A DNA stretch of 59,210 bases from a virus, in the IMG/VR virus record IMGVR_UViG_3300015263_000218, positions 1 to 59,210 of that record, one strand, 5' to 3'. Shown piece after piece: positions 1 through 7,383 of this stretch. The notes under the pieces are model-generated. The model saw only the letters and a list, made by a program, of their open reading frames with translations. It did no database searches and was not told the DNA's origin. The position numbers and the translations under genes are program-made. The first letter of the stretch is position 1. Every line of letters begins with the position of its first letter.

Positions 1-674
1 CACACAGAAATGTTGGCTGGTGGATATGTAAGATTTAGTGTGATATCCTTAATAATACCATTTGAAGTGCTGTAGGTAGGACCAAAGAAATATGCCTTCA
101 TCGTGAACTTTAGTGTCCAGATGATCGCTCTTCTATTAATGAAGTCACCTTCATAGGTATCCTCTTGATCTACCGTTTCAAGTGTGATAGGAATGTCGTG
201 CTTTTGATTAAGATCAGTATTAAGATTTAGTGTCGCCGTCCATGTAGGATTGAAAAACGGAAGGATTTGCTCGACAATATACGTACCGTCTTCCACGTTT
301 TTCGTCATAATTGACAACGTGAATTCGATGTTGTATGGAACGGGCTGATACTGGTATTTCACACCATTTGGATTATTAGGATCAATGACAGTGACTCTAT
401 TAAAAGTTGGTAACTTTCTTGTAGGATCGTAATACATGTTGGTCATTTCAAATGTCATTCTTGGTAGCTGAATGGCAATTGGTCTATTCAAACCGGGGTT
501 GCCTTCAAGACGAGCAAGAAACTTTTCACGAGGACCATAGTTCAATGGCACCTTCATGTTCTGAATCTGTGTACCAGTATTGTCGTATCTCTTTAACCAA
601 ATGTTATTAAAAAGAGTGCCGAAATAAATGACGTACTTACGCAGCGTACCATGTCCAAATGTAGTACCGAACAT
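1..674 (-). CDS. gp15: Tail sheath stabiliser / tail completion protein gp15 (3' end outside window)
   Basis: Translating the minus strand from the ATG at 674 gives an open frame of 224 codons that runs off the left edge, so the C-terminus is missing. The N-terminus MFGTTFGHG, the LFNNIW segment, the VPLNYGPREKFLARL stretch (about residues 42-56), the LPRMTFEMTNMYYD segment and the VPYNIEF...IVEQILPFFNPTWT block match the T4 gp15 family as found in cyanophages. gp15 caps the tail at the head-proximal end after sheath assembly and joins tail to neck. The ATG overlaps the TAA of gp14 by one base (TAATG), so the two are probably translationally coupled. The gp13-gp14-gp15 order is the T4 order. 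Identification is by remembered family motifs, but the match is extensive. Confidence 0.9.
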   Translation of the reverse strand, partial: MFGTTFGHGTLRKYVIYFGTLFNNIWLKRYDNTGTQIQNMKVPLNYGPREKFLARLEGNPGLNRPIAIQLPRMTFEMTNMYYDPTRKLPTFNRVTVIDPNNPNGVKYQYQPVPYNIEFTLSIMTKNVEDGTYIVEQILPFFNPTWTATLNLNTDLNQKHDIPITLETVDQEDTYEGDFINRRAIIWTLKFTMKAYFFGPTYSTSNGIIKDITLNLTYPPANISV

Positions 675-1339
675 TAAACGTTTCCTTCACTGAAAGGATC
701 GATGGTAGACCAGTCAACGATATCCTCGCCATCTTCCTGAAATTCTTGGTTTGTAGCAAATACATCAGACATTGCTTCTTCAAACGCATTATTAGAATAC
801 ACGTTTGATACAGAAAATCTTTCTTCAATGGCATCGATTTCATCAACACCAGTTTCGAATCTTTCGTTTGAGTATTCCCACACTTCGCAAACAACATCCC
901 AAACCTGCAAGGAACCCATCTGATAGAAGAATGCAGAGTTGTTTACGTATTTAATGACAAAGATACGCTTCATCATTGTAGAGTAAACAAGGTCGCCTTC
1001 TCTTGGTCTCTGAATATCAGGACGCTGAGCGGCAATCTCATTACCGAATACTCTTCTGGATACGGTAAAAGTAATCTGGTCGCGGATTTCTAGATTAAAT
1101 TTGGATAGGAATGTGCCGTCACCTTCGTATGAGTCATAGGACTTGACGTACATGTCAAATTCATATGCTGAGCGATATGTTGATAGGGTATCTTCGCCGT
1201 AGATATCATCCTTCTTCACAAGCTCTCGTGGAAGGTAATATACACTATGACCATAAATGGCAAGCGTTTCTACCACCAAATCATCGATAAGGCTTTGCTC
1301 TGCATAATTGTTGAAGGTGTCAAAATATAAATTTGGCAT
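674..1339 (-). CDS. gp14: Neck protein gp14
   Basis: This 221-residue protein begins MPNLYFDTF and carries the EQSLIDDLVVETLAIYG segment, a central ITFTVSRRVF strand and an RPREGDLVY segment, all typical of T4-type gp14 neck proteins; T4 gp14 is slightly longer at 256 residues. gp14 acts with gp13 at the portal-proximal neck so that finished heads can accept tails. It lies directly upstream of gp15 (one-base TAATG overlap). Its own ATG overlaps the stop of the acetyltransferase gene by one base. The C-terminus is acidic and probably flexible. No promoter is visible just before it, so expression should come from the late promoter ahead of gp13. Confidence 0.85.
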   Translation of the reverse strand: MPNLYFDTFNNYAEQSLIDDLVVETLAIYGHSVYYLPRELVKKDDIYGEDTLSTYRSAYEFDMYVKSYDSYEGDGTFLSKFNLEIRDQITFTVSRRVFGNEIAAQRPDIQRPREGDLVYSTMMKRIFVIKYVNNSAFFYQMGSLQVWDVVCEVWEYSNERFETGVDEIDAIEERFSVSNVYSNNAFEEAMSDVFATNQEFQEDGEDIVDWSTIDPFSEGNV

Positions 1340-1686
1340 TATTTCGGTTCTCTATACATTGTTTCTCTTGTGGAGAAGTCTTTGTTTTTGCCTTTGTTTT
1401 CTACGTAACCATGACTCTTGTAAAACTTTACCAATCTAGATTTTGTCCCGCCAAAATCAGATGAAGGTGTCAATACTACCTTTAATTTATGTTTATCGGC
1501 ATGAGCATTTATAGCTTTCATTGATTGTGAGCCAATACCCTGATTTCTTTTTTCTTTAGGAACGACAATCTTTGAAACAGTTAATGTGTTTTTATTCTGA
1601 TAAACACTATGATCAACGCCAATATTGTCTAAAGACTTTCTTAGCGATTCTACATTTTCAGATATAAATTGCTCAAGTGTTTTCAT
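1339..1686 (-). CDS. GNAT-family N-acetyltransferase with a T4-like capsid-targeting leader
   Basis: This is a compact 115-residue GNAT protein. Motif A, the acetyl-CoA pyrophosphate loop, is visible as VPKEKRNQGIGS (about residues 42-53). Motif B is LVKFYKSHGYV near residues 86-96. The first ten residues, MKTLEQFISE, closely resemble the capsid-targeting sequence of T4 internal head proteins (MKTYQEFIAE). They end in I-S-E, which fits the gp21 prohead protease rule of cleavage after (L/I)-x-E. I infer that the enzyme may be packaged in the head, trimmed and injected to acetylate a host target; the substrate is unknown. It is inserted between gp13 and gp14 with one-base overlaps on both sides, so it is expressed late with the neck genes. 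GNAT assignment is firm; packaging is a hypothesis. Confidence 0.85.
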   Translation of the reverse strand: MKTLEQFISENVESLRKSLDNIGVDHSVYQNKNTLTVSKIVVPKEKRNQGIGSQSMKAINAHADKHKLKVVLTPSSDFGGTKSRLVKFYKSHGYVENKGKNKDFSTRETMYREPK

Positions 1687-2432
1687 TAGCCTATCATATC
1701 CGATACTGGCAAGCTGTAGCTGGAAATCATTTCTGCTTCCATCTTTTCGATTTCATTCATAGCATCGTTCAAAATCTTTTCACCATTGAACTCGACACCA
1801 CCCGGTAGTTTCATGCCTGTAAACTTGGTTAGGTTAGTACCCCATTGATATTTGATCTTGGCTGTGGTATAATTTTGTAGCCAACGGTCACTCCATACGT
1901 CTGTCCAGACTTCAGGGTCAACAACTTCGTATGCTTCGACTACAAGGTATTCCAGATCGTTTGTCTTTGTGGTCCATTCCATATCGACATAGAGACGGTT
2001 TCTGTGTCGATTGTAGCGGATTGGCTGTTGACCAACTAGAAGTTCTGAGACAAGAGCAAGGTGTTCCATGGTCATGTAATATGGTACCATTGAAACGCTT
2101 GTCAGTGTGTAAAGATCGTTAAGAGCAATCTGGTAGCGAATGTTAAATAGGTCATCGGAACGAACAATAGGATCGGCAATAGGAAATACTCTCACCGCAC
2201 CAATTACGTTCTCTGGTAGAGTGATATACTTGTTGATTTTATCTTCTGGCTGAATTGCATGTTTATAATAAATTTTATCAGAACCGTCAAAGTGATAATC
2301 CCAATAATAGCGCAAAGCTTCATCAATACGATCCTCAACCTGATCGTCATCAACGTTGATTTCGATAACAGGTTTGCCTAGCTTACGCAAGCAATATTCT
2401 TTGAATTCGTTTCTACTTGTTGGTACTGCCAT
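1686..2432 (-). CDS. gp13: Neck protein gp13
   Basis: This 248-residue protein carries the YCLRKLGKPVIEINVDDDQVEDRI start followed by a DEALRYYWDYHFDGS segment. It also has the EVWTDVWSDRWLQNYTTAKIK segment (about residues 173-193) and a GGVEFNGEKILNDA segment that gp13-type neck proteins of marine T4-like phages share. T4 gp13 is longer (309 residues). gp13 forms the connector ring with gp14 on the portal after DNA packaging. The ATG at 2432 lies 32 bases downstream of a perfect TATAAATA late promoter. The stop overlaps the start of the acetyltransferase gene by one base. It is the first gene of a late operon gp13-GNAT-gp14-gp15. Confidence 0.85.
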   Translation of the reverse strand: MAVPTSRNEFKEYCLRKLGKPVIEINVDDDQVEDRIDEALRYYWDYHFDGSDKIYYKHAIQPEDKINKYITLPENVIGAVRVFPIADPIVRSDDLFNIRYQIALNDLYTLTSVSMVPYYMTMEHLALVSELLVGQQPIRYNRHRNRLYVDMEWTTKTNDLEYLVVEAYEVVDPEVWTDVWSDRWLQNYTTAKIKYQWGTNLTKFTGMKLPGGVEFNGEKILNDAMNEIEKMEAEMISSYSLPVSDMIG

Positions 2433-2450
2433 TATTCCGTCCTATATACT
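2420..2450 (+). promoter_or_regulatory. Possible sigma70-like promoter for the heptose operon
   Basis: On the plus strand there is TTGGTA (2420-2425), a 19-base spacer and TATACT (2445-2450), about 32 bases before the hldE start. The spacer is long and the -35 box weak. No TATAAATA faces this direction, so the heptose genes may be early or middle rather than late. The element overlaps the 5' end of gp13 on the other strand. Low confidence. Confidence 0.3.
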
Positions 2451-2463
2451 ATAGCGATCTATT

Positions 2464-2471
2464 TATTTATA
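2464..2471 (-). promoter_or_regulatory. T4-type late promoter TATAAATA for gp13-gp15
   Basis: A perfect TATAAATA, the T4 late-promoter -10 box read by gp55-type sigma factors, sits on the minus strand 32 bases before the gp13 ATG. Comparable spacing (about 23-35 bases) recurs ahead of other minus-strand operons in this window, which supports the call. Confidence 0.75.
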
Positions 2472-2481
2472 AAAGGTGATT

Positions 2482-3621
2482 ATGATGAAAGTTTGTATCA
2501 TTGGCGATATTATTATTGACAACTACATTTATGGTACCGCAGAAAGGTTGTCGCCAGAGGCACCAATCCCCATTGTAAAGTGTCAGTCAGCTACAGAAAA
2601 GTTGGGCGGCGCTGGTAATCTATACGAAAATCTATTGTCCCTTGGTGTTGACGTTGACTTGCTTGATTTAAGTGAGCCACGATGTGTCAAGACACGTGTA
2701 TTCTGTGACGGGCATTATGTTACCAGAATTGATGAAGACGAAATGACGGATGGTAGCAAGGTATTGGATACCATTCGTGAGCTAGATTTTTCTGACTATG
2801 AGTATGTTATTCTCAGCGATTACGGTAAGGGTGTTCTCGAATACTCAGCATCTATTATCGAACACGTAAATCAATTTGGCTGTAAGGTAATTGTTGATCC
2901 TAAGAACCACTATTGGTTCTATGAAGGCGCATGGCTGGTTAAGCCAAACAGCGCAGAATTTACCAAGTATGAGTTTGACTCTTGGCAGGGCAATATTATC
3001 GTAACCGATTCTTCTAATGCTGTCACTGCCGATATCGATGGCAAGTTCTATCAGTCCTTTGTTGATAAGGTTGAAGTCAGCGATGTTACAGGAGCAGGAG
3101 ATAGCTTCCTTGCTGCATTCGTATATGGCCTTACCATGGAATATGATTATCAGAAATGTCTTGACATTGCAACTAAGGCGGCTACACATTCTGTCAAACA
3201 TATTGGTACGTATACGCTAAAGCCGACTGATGTAGAGGAAATTGTTGTTTTCACAAATGGCTGCTTTGATATCCTTCATAGAGGCCATATAGAGTACCTA
3301 GAAGCGTCAAAGGCACTAGGGACTAGGCTGGTGATAGGATTGAACTCTGATGCTTCTGTAAAGCGTCTCAAGGGCGATTCTAGACCCATCCATACACAAG
3401 AGGACCGTAAGAAATCTTTGGAAGCTTTGTCCTGTGTCGATGAAGTCATAATTTTTGATGATGATACACCATATGATTTGATCAAGAGTCTCAGACCAAA
3501 CATCATCACCAAAGGCGGCGACTACACAAAAGATAATGTTGTAGGAAATGATCTTGCACAGGTTGTCATTTTGCCGTATAAGGAAGGTTATTCCACTACG
3601 GAAATCTTGGAGAAATTATGA
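2482..3621 (+). CDS. hldE: HldE-type bifunctional heptose 7-phosphate kinase / heptose 1-phosphate adenylyltransferase
   Basis: The N-terminal part (about residues 1-250) is a PfkB/ribokinase-type sugar kinase. It has the substrate-side APIPIVK...LGGAGN motif and the catalytic DVTGAGDSF motif near residue 200. The C-terminal part (about 253-379) is a cytidylyltransferase-fold nucleotidyltransferase with TNGCFD, the HxGH signature HRGH, LNSD and TKGGDY motifs. Together they match HldE, which phosphorylates D-glycero-D-manno-heptose 7-phosphate and adenylylates the 1-phosphate on the way to ADP-heptose. At 379 residues it is shorter than typical HldE (about 475), mainly in the kinase half. An upstream GTG at 2476 is in frame, but AAGG at 2473-2476 places the start at ATG 2482 or ATG 2485. 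The stop overlaps the next gene by four bases (ATGA). No gmhA- or gmhB-like gene lies in this window. Confidence 0.88.
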   Translation: MMKVCIIGDIIIDNYIYGTAERLSPEAPIPIVKCQSATEKLGGAGNLYENLLSLGVDVDLLDLSEPRCVKTRVFCDGHYVTRIDEDEMTDGSKVLDTIRELDFSDYEYVILSDYGKGVLEYSASIIEHVNQFGCKVIVDPKNHYWFYEGAWLVKPNSAEFTKYEFDSWQGNIIVTDSSNAVTADIDGKFYQSFVDKVEVSDVTGAGDSFLAAFVYGLTMEYDYQKCLDIATKAATHSVKHIGTYTLKPTDVEEIVVFTNGCFDILHRGHIEYLEASKALGTRLVIGLNSDASVKRLKGDSRPIHTQEDRKKSLEALSCVDEVIIFDDDTPYDLIKSLRPNIITKGGDYTKDNVVGNDLAQVVILPYKEGYSTTEILEKL

Positions 3622-3977
3622 CTAGACTAACTGGATATGTAGAAAAGGGTTGGGGCCATGAATTGATATGGGCAACCAACGACAAGTATTGTGGTAAGCT
3701 GATGCACTTTAAAAAGGGTGCAAAGTTCTCTATGCATTTTCATGCAGAGAAGGATGAGACATGGTATGTCCAGAGCGGTGTGTTTATTGTAGAGACAATC
3801 GACACCAAGGACGCAAGTGTCCGCAAGATGACTCTGTTTGAAGGGAATGTACATCACAATCCGCCTCTTGTTCCACACAGACTCATCTGTGTCGAGGAAG
3901 GCACCATCATTGAAGTTTCTACACCAGACAGCGTAGAAGACAACTATCGTGTAATGCCGGGAGATTCACAGAAATGA
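3618..3977 (+). CDS. Single-domain cupin protein, probably sugar-phosphate related
   Basis: This 119-residue protein is essentially one cupin barrel. Cupin motif 1 is complete: G(x5)HxH(x4)E(x6)G, seen as GAKFSMHFHAEKDETWYVQSG split over about residues 34-54, giving two His and one Glu as metal ligands. Motif 2 is the PPLVPHR stretch near residues 82-88, with the third His. Such small cupins accompany nucleotide-sugar genes as isomerases or epimerases, or occur fused to sugar enzymes. It overlaps hldE and the following epimerase by four bases each (ATGA), so it is clearly part of the heptose operon. A role at the heptose-phosphate level, such as replacing the absent isomerase, is possible but unproven. 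Confidence 0.75.
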   Translation: MTRLTGYVEKGWGHELIWATNDKYCGKLMHFKKGAKFSMHFHAEKDETWYVQSGVFIVETIDTKDASVRKMTLFEGNVHHNPPLVPHRLICVEEGTIIEVSTPDSVEDNYRVMPGDSQK

Positions 3978-4759
3978 TCGTGGTTACAGGATGCGAAGGA
4001 TTCATTGGGAAGAACCTGATGAATTGTTTTGACAACGTGATGGGATTTGATATCACAGATTTTAATACTGTGTTTGACATTAATCCTAAGCTTATCGATA
4101 GAGTTTATCACATGGGAGCACTGTCTTCCACCACAGAAACCGACTTCAATAAGATACATTATTATAATGTGGACTATTCAATTCGCCTGTTTGAATGGTG
4201 CATTGAGCACGGCATTCCTGTGTCTTATGCCTCTTCTGCTTCTGTGTATGGAAACACCAACAATCACACAATCAATCCTCTTAACTACTATGCTTTGTCA
4301 AAGGCAACCGTAGACATGTGGGTAAAGATTAATAGGGACAGGTTTTCCAACATTCGTGGATATCGTTTCTATAACGTATATGGTCAGGGCGAAGAGCATA
4401 AGGGAAATCAGGCTTCTCCCGTTCAACAATTCACCAAGCAAGCTTTGGAAACTGGTAAGATTAAAATTTTCGATAAATCAGGAAACGGTACTCGTGATTT
4501 TATCTGGGTTGGTGACGTATGCCGCATCATGATAAATGATGATAGAGAATCTGGTATCTATGATGTTGGTACAGGGAATCCCATATCGTTCTCAGATGTT
4601 GCTAAGCTGGTTGCAGACAAGTATGGCGCAAGCATCGAAGTAATACCATTCCCAGATCATCTTAAGAATAAGTATCAGTTCTATACTTGCGCCAAGTATG
4701 AGCACGTTGATGAAACTTGTATTAGTGTAGAAGATTACCTATTAAGGCTCAACGATTAA
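3974..4759 (+). CDS. hldD: NAD(P)-dependent sugar epimerase, HldD-like (ADP-heptose 6-epimerase)
   Basis: This is an extended short-chain dehydrogenase/reductase of 261 residues. The Rossmann glycine motif GCEGFIGKNL is at residues 6-15. The SSASVYG strand and the catalytic YALSK (Y-x-x-x-K) follow near residues 87-112. The YRFYNVYG...HKGNQASPV and DFIWVGDV segments are characteristic of ADP-L-glycero-D-manno-heptose 6-epimerase. HldD converts the ADP-D,D-heptose made by HldE to ADP-L,D-heptose. It is shorter than bacterial HldD (about 310). It closes the plus-strand operon and its 3' end overlaps by 18 bases the end of the convergent gene at 4742-5278. An epimerase of another nucleotide sugar is possible, but the pairing with hldE favours HldD. 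Confidence 0.8.
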   Translation: MIVVTGCEGFIGKNLMNCFDNVMGFDITDFNTVFDINPKLIDRVYHMGALSSTTETDFNKIHYYNVDYSIRLFEWCIEHGIPVSYASSASVYGNTNNHTINPLNYYALSKATVDMWVKINRDRFSNIRGYRFYNVYGQGEEHKGNQASPVQQFTKQALETGKIKIFDKSGNGTRDFIWVGDVCRIMINDDRESGIYDVGTGNPISFSDVAKLVADKYGASIEVIPFPDHLKNKYQFYTCAKYEHVDETCISVEDYLLRLND

Positions 4760-5278
4760 CTTATAGCAATGAATTAGCTTGTGGTCAAATCGTTTGAATA
4801 GCCATGGGCGATAAAAGATAGCATCGTTTTCACGTAGATTGACATGCGTTTCCAGAACCCATTCCTCTGGATTGTTGTAGTCGAACTCGTCAAGCGGTGC
4901 TTCTTTTAGTGTGTTCTTTGCACCAGAAATGTGGCTGAATATTTGGAACGTAGTGTCTTCCAAAGCAATTGCAAGTCGCCAATCATAAATGTTATCATAA
5001 TATTCAAAGTGCACACAATCCCAAGGTCGGCGGAATGTTCCTGAGGCTTCCTTATCAAGCTTGACATACTCACCAATCATTTCACCAAACAACATATCAA
5101 CGTCTGGCCATATCATATTGAACTTCGGAATTTCAAGACCGTAGTCCATTGGTTCGTATTTTAATTCACCGACGATATGTTTATACTTGTGTGCGTCATC
5201 CTCATGAAAGAAGTCTCTTGCATGAATGAAATTCAAAACACTTTTATTAACAGTAAAATTACTTTTGGACTTTCCCAT
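4742..5278 (-). CDS. Unknown protein, last gene of the late glycan operon
   Basis: This 178-residue protein is not recognised with confidence. It contains HFEYYDNIYDW (about residues 90-100) and, near the C-terminus, ENDAIFYRPWLFKRFDHKL. The latter resembles the end of a double-stranded beta-helix fold as in 2-oxoglutarate/Fe(II) oxygenases, but I cannot point to a full H-x-D...H metal triad. No signal peptide or membrane segment is visible. Its ATG overlaps the stop of the preceding glycosyltransferase by one base (TAATG), and its end overlaps the convergent hldD-like gene. The context suggests a glycan-tailoring role, perhaps hydroxylation, but that is a guess. Confidence 0.7.
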   Translation of the reverse strand: MGKSKSNFTVNKSVLNFIHARDFFHEDDAHKYKHIVGELKYEPMDYGLEIPKFNMIWPDVDMLFGEMIGEYVKLDKEASGTFRRPWDCVHFEYYDNIYDWRLAIALEDTTFQIFSHISGAKNTLKEAPLDEFDYNNPEEWVLETHVNLRENDAIFYRPWLFKRFDHKLIHCYKLIVEP

Positions 5279-6225
5279 TACTCGTACAACTTTCTATTGA
5301 TAATGTTTGATAGCTCACGAATTTGATCATCGGTAAACGTCATGATACCGTCATTACTGCGATCAGCAAACTCACAATCAATACCAGAAATGCGAATAGG
5401 ACTGTAGACAGGTGTCTTTCCATTGCGATAAATGGTGAAATAATCTGGGTAAGAAACATTGACTTCATCAGTTGAACCCATTATAACCACACCCGGTTTG
5501 TTGGTAGCGCGGGCCATATGCTGTCCTACGCTATCACATCCGACGAACAAATCACACTGTTCGATAAGTGACAGATACATTCTAAGGTCTGCACCCGGAG
5601 TGTTGCCGGGATTCTGTGAAATGCTATCCGCAGGATGGAAGAACTGAGAGTCACCGAAATAAATGATCATCGCATCTTTATTGGTGCGAGTGATTTCTGT
5701 GACTAGCTTACCATAATCATCTACGTCTAGGCTTCTGTGACTCGAATCATATGGTCTGCCATTTAGCATTGACATGCCACTACCATATGGTTGAACTACG
5801 ATAATCTTTGACTTCTTTAGCTCTTGTTTTTTTTGTTCCAACAGCCACTTTGCTGTGTTCTTTTCAAGAGAAGACGTATACAGAACAGGAGCAGTCAGGT
5901 CGCTGTGATCGTGTGTCTTGTTGATTTCAACGTCAAACGCTTCGGCCAAAGACAACTCTTGATTATAATAACCTTTGACCAAATATGGCTCTGGACTTAC
6001 TGTAACATTATTCTTGATATACTGGTCAAAGATACCTTTCTGTCCAATAGAGAAGGTTCTATCCTGAAGAAGTGGGTGGCTCCAAAATAGGCTTTCCCAT
6101 CCATAAACAAGAACTTTAAAATCATCATCTGGATTGAGGCGGGCAAACTTTTCCAGCGCAGGAACAGCAGCGATAACACGGCCAGCGCCGCCAGTGATGA
6201 TGAATGTGGTATTAGATTTCGTCAT
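5278..6225 (-). CDS. GT9-family (heptosyltransferase-like) glycosyltransferase
   Basis: This 315-residue GT-B protein opens with ITGGAGRVIAAVPALEKF, equivalent to the GD.l...P.l...k start of LPS heptosyltransferases. It has VVQPYGSG in the second Rossmann half (about residues 142-149). The C-terminal donor-site motif is CDLFVGCDSVGQHMARA (about 224-240), matching the D.f.g.DSG..H.A pattern of GT9 (WaaC/WaaF type). The expected reaction is transfer of heptose from ADP-heptose to a glycan or protein. The ADP-heptose genes lie only about 500 bases away on the other strand. It belongs to the late operon running from 11549 to 4742 and overlaps the cysteine-cluster gene by 14 bases. The acceptor is unknown. 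Confidence 0.78.
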   Translation of the reverse strand: MTKSNTTFIITGGAGRVIAAVPALEKFARLNPDDDFKVLVYGWESLFWSHPLLQDRTFSIGQKGIFDQYIKNNVTVSPEPYLVKGYYNQELSLAEAFDVEINKTHDHSDLTAPVLYTSSLEKNTAKWLLEQKKQELKKSKIIVVQPYGSGMSMLNGRPYDSSHRSLDVDDYGKLVTEITRTNKDAMIIYFGDSQFFHPADSISQNPGNTPGADLRMYLSLIEQCDLFVGCDSVGQHMARATNKPGVVIMGSTDEVNVSYPDYFTIYRNGKTPVYSPIRISGIDCEFADRSNDGIMTFTDDQIRELSNIINRKLYE

Positions 6226-6595
6226 ATTTTATTCCAACCCATACTGTGTTCAATGCTTTCGCACATTTATTTAATTTTTCATATGTTTCATACGGCACGT
6301 TAGGCCAAAGCTCAACTACTTTAAGATATTGACTACCGTCTTCTGCATCGGCCACACTTACCATGATGCCGCACTTGTCAGGACGCATATCTTCGTCTAA
6401 TATTCCCTGAGACCACGCACATTGATATTTGCGACATACATTTGGTCTCTCATTATATATCGTGCATTTATTGTCAACCAAAAAGTAGCATGGTCTTCTG
6501 CCTTGTGCGAGATTACCATGGACATTGACAGCAAGGATGCCTTGACAGCACCCCGTACAGTCTCCACATGGTCTAAATTCAGTTGGCGTATTCAT
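6212..6595 (-). CDS. YkgJ-type cysteine-cluster protein
   Basis: This 127-residue protein has CGDCTGCC (C-x2-C-x2-CC) near residues 11-18, then CTIYNERPNVCRKYQC, the CxxCxxCC...C...RP..CR.Y.C pattern of YkgJ-family proteins. These are thought to bind zinc or an Fe-S cluster, and their function is mostly unknown. A TTG start at 6640 would also be open, but the ATG at 6595 gives the family N-terminus (MNTP...) and a 17-base overlap with the upstream gene, in line with operon spacing. It sits between two glycosyltransferases in the late glycan operon, so it may serve as a metal-containing maturation or modification factor. Confidence 0.75.
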   Translation of the reverse strand: MNTPTEFRPCGDCTGCCQGILAVNVHGNLAQGRRPCYFLVDNKCTIYNERPNVCRKYQCAWSQGILDEDMRPDKCGIMVSVADAEDGSQYLKVVELWPNVPYETYEKLNKCAKALNTVWVGIKYDEI

Positions 6596-7382
6596 CCCAC
6601 CACTTTCTCCACTTGATGAAAGGATCAAGCTGACGATCAAACTGCATATGCAGTGCTAGGCTAGGAACAGGATTAAAACGAATTGCTCTATTGGCTCTCC
6701 AAATATTCCAGATTGTATTGTCTTCCCATACACGAATTTCACCCGGCTCTTCCTTGCGGAGATAATTGCCGTCATAATTCTTGGCAAGGGTTTCAAAAAG
6801 AATCCAGTTTGCTTTGAACAATTCTGGGGTTGTCATCATGACATTTGTGGTGTAAATACCGGACCTCCAATGACGCTCTGTGCCGTGGACAAGCCAGCAC
6901 ATAGCCTCTGGTGGATCATACTCTTCTGGTGTGTCGAATGGGTATAGAACGATATCGCTTCTATCAAGTTTTTGTTCAAACAGATAAAAACTATCGATCA
7001 TTTCACGAATAGCAGAAGTCTGATGTAGGTAATCATCTTCTACTGAATACACTAAATCTGCCTTTGAGTCTCTACACATTTGGAATTGAACAAGTGCAGA
7101 ATGGCGGTATCCTTTTTCTTCAAGATGAATAAGCTCTGCGTTCATGTCCTTGATTTCTTCCTTGAGAAAGTTAATCAGGTCATCGGAGCTATGATCATCA
7201 AGAATAGTGAGACGAACATTGTGTGCACGTACATCTTTAATTGAATTCTTTAGGGACTTGAAGCATCCCTTAATTAATGTATTTTTATCCATATCACAGT
7301 AGCGAACACGCCAATCATTATGGACGTTTCCACCATCATGTGTTCTCAAAATAATGTGGATATCTTTGATAAGGTCGTTCAT
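6579..7382 (-). CDS. GT-A fold glycosyltransferase
   Basis: This 267-residue protein has GT2-like features. HIILRTHDGG is at the N-terminus, LTILDDHSSDD is near residues 57-67, and SVEDDYLH is the candidate DxD metal/nucleotide-sugar motif near residues 113-120. A later EIRVWEDNTIWN (about 216-227) could supply the catalytic acid. No transmembrane segment is visible, so it should be cytosolic. The in-frame start at 7406 lies inside the upstream gene. The ATG at 7382 follows that gene's TAA by one base and gives MNDLIKDIHI, so I use it. Donor and acceptor are unknown. Confidence 0.7.
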   Translation of the reverse strand: MNDLIKDIHIILRTHDGGNVHNDWRVRYCDMDKNTLIKGCFKSLKNSIKDVRAHNVRLTILDDHSSDDLINFLKEEIKDMNAELIHLEEKGYRHSALVQFQMCRDSKADLVYSVEDDYLHQTSAIREMIDSFYLFEQKLDRSDIVLYPFDTPEEYDPPEAMCWLVHGTERHWRSGIYTTNVMMTTPELFKANWILFETLAKNYDGNYLRKEEPGEIRVWEDNTIWNIWRANRAIRFNPVPSLALHMQFDRQLDPFIKWRKWWDEYAN

Positions 7383-7383
7383 A

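Noticed and set aside
4742-4759. Rho-independent terminator between the convergent hldD-like gene and the glycan operon
   Set aside because: No GC-rich hairpin followed by a T run is visible around the junction on either strand.
6596-6640. Longer form of the Cys-cluster gene from TTG 6640
   Set aside because: The extra 15 residues lie within the upstream gene, start with TTG and do not fit the family N-terminus; ATG 6595 is better placed.
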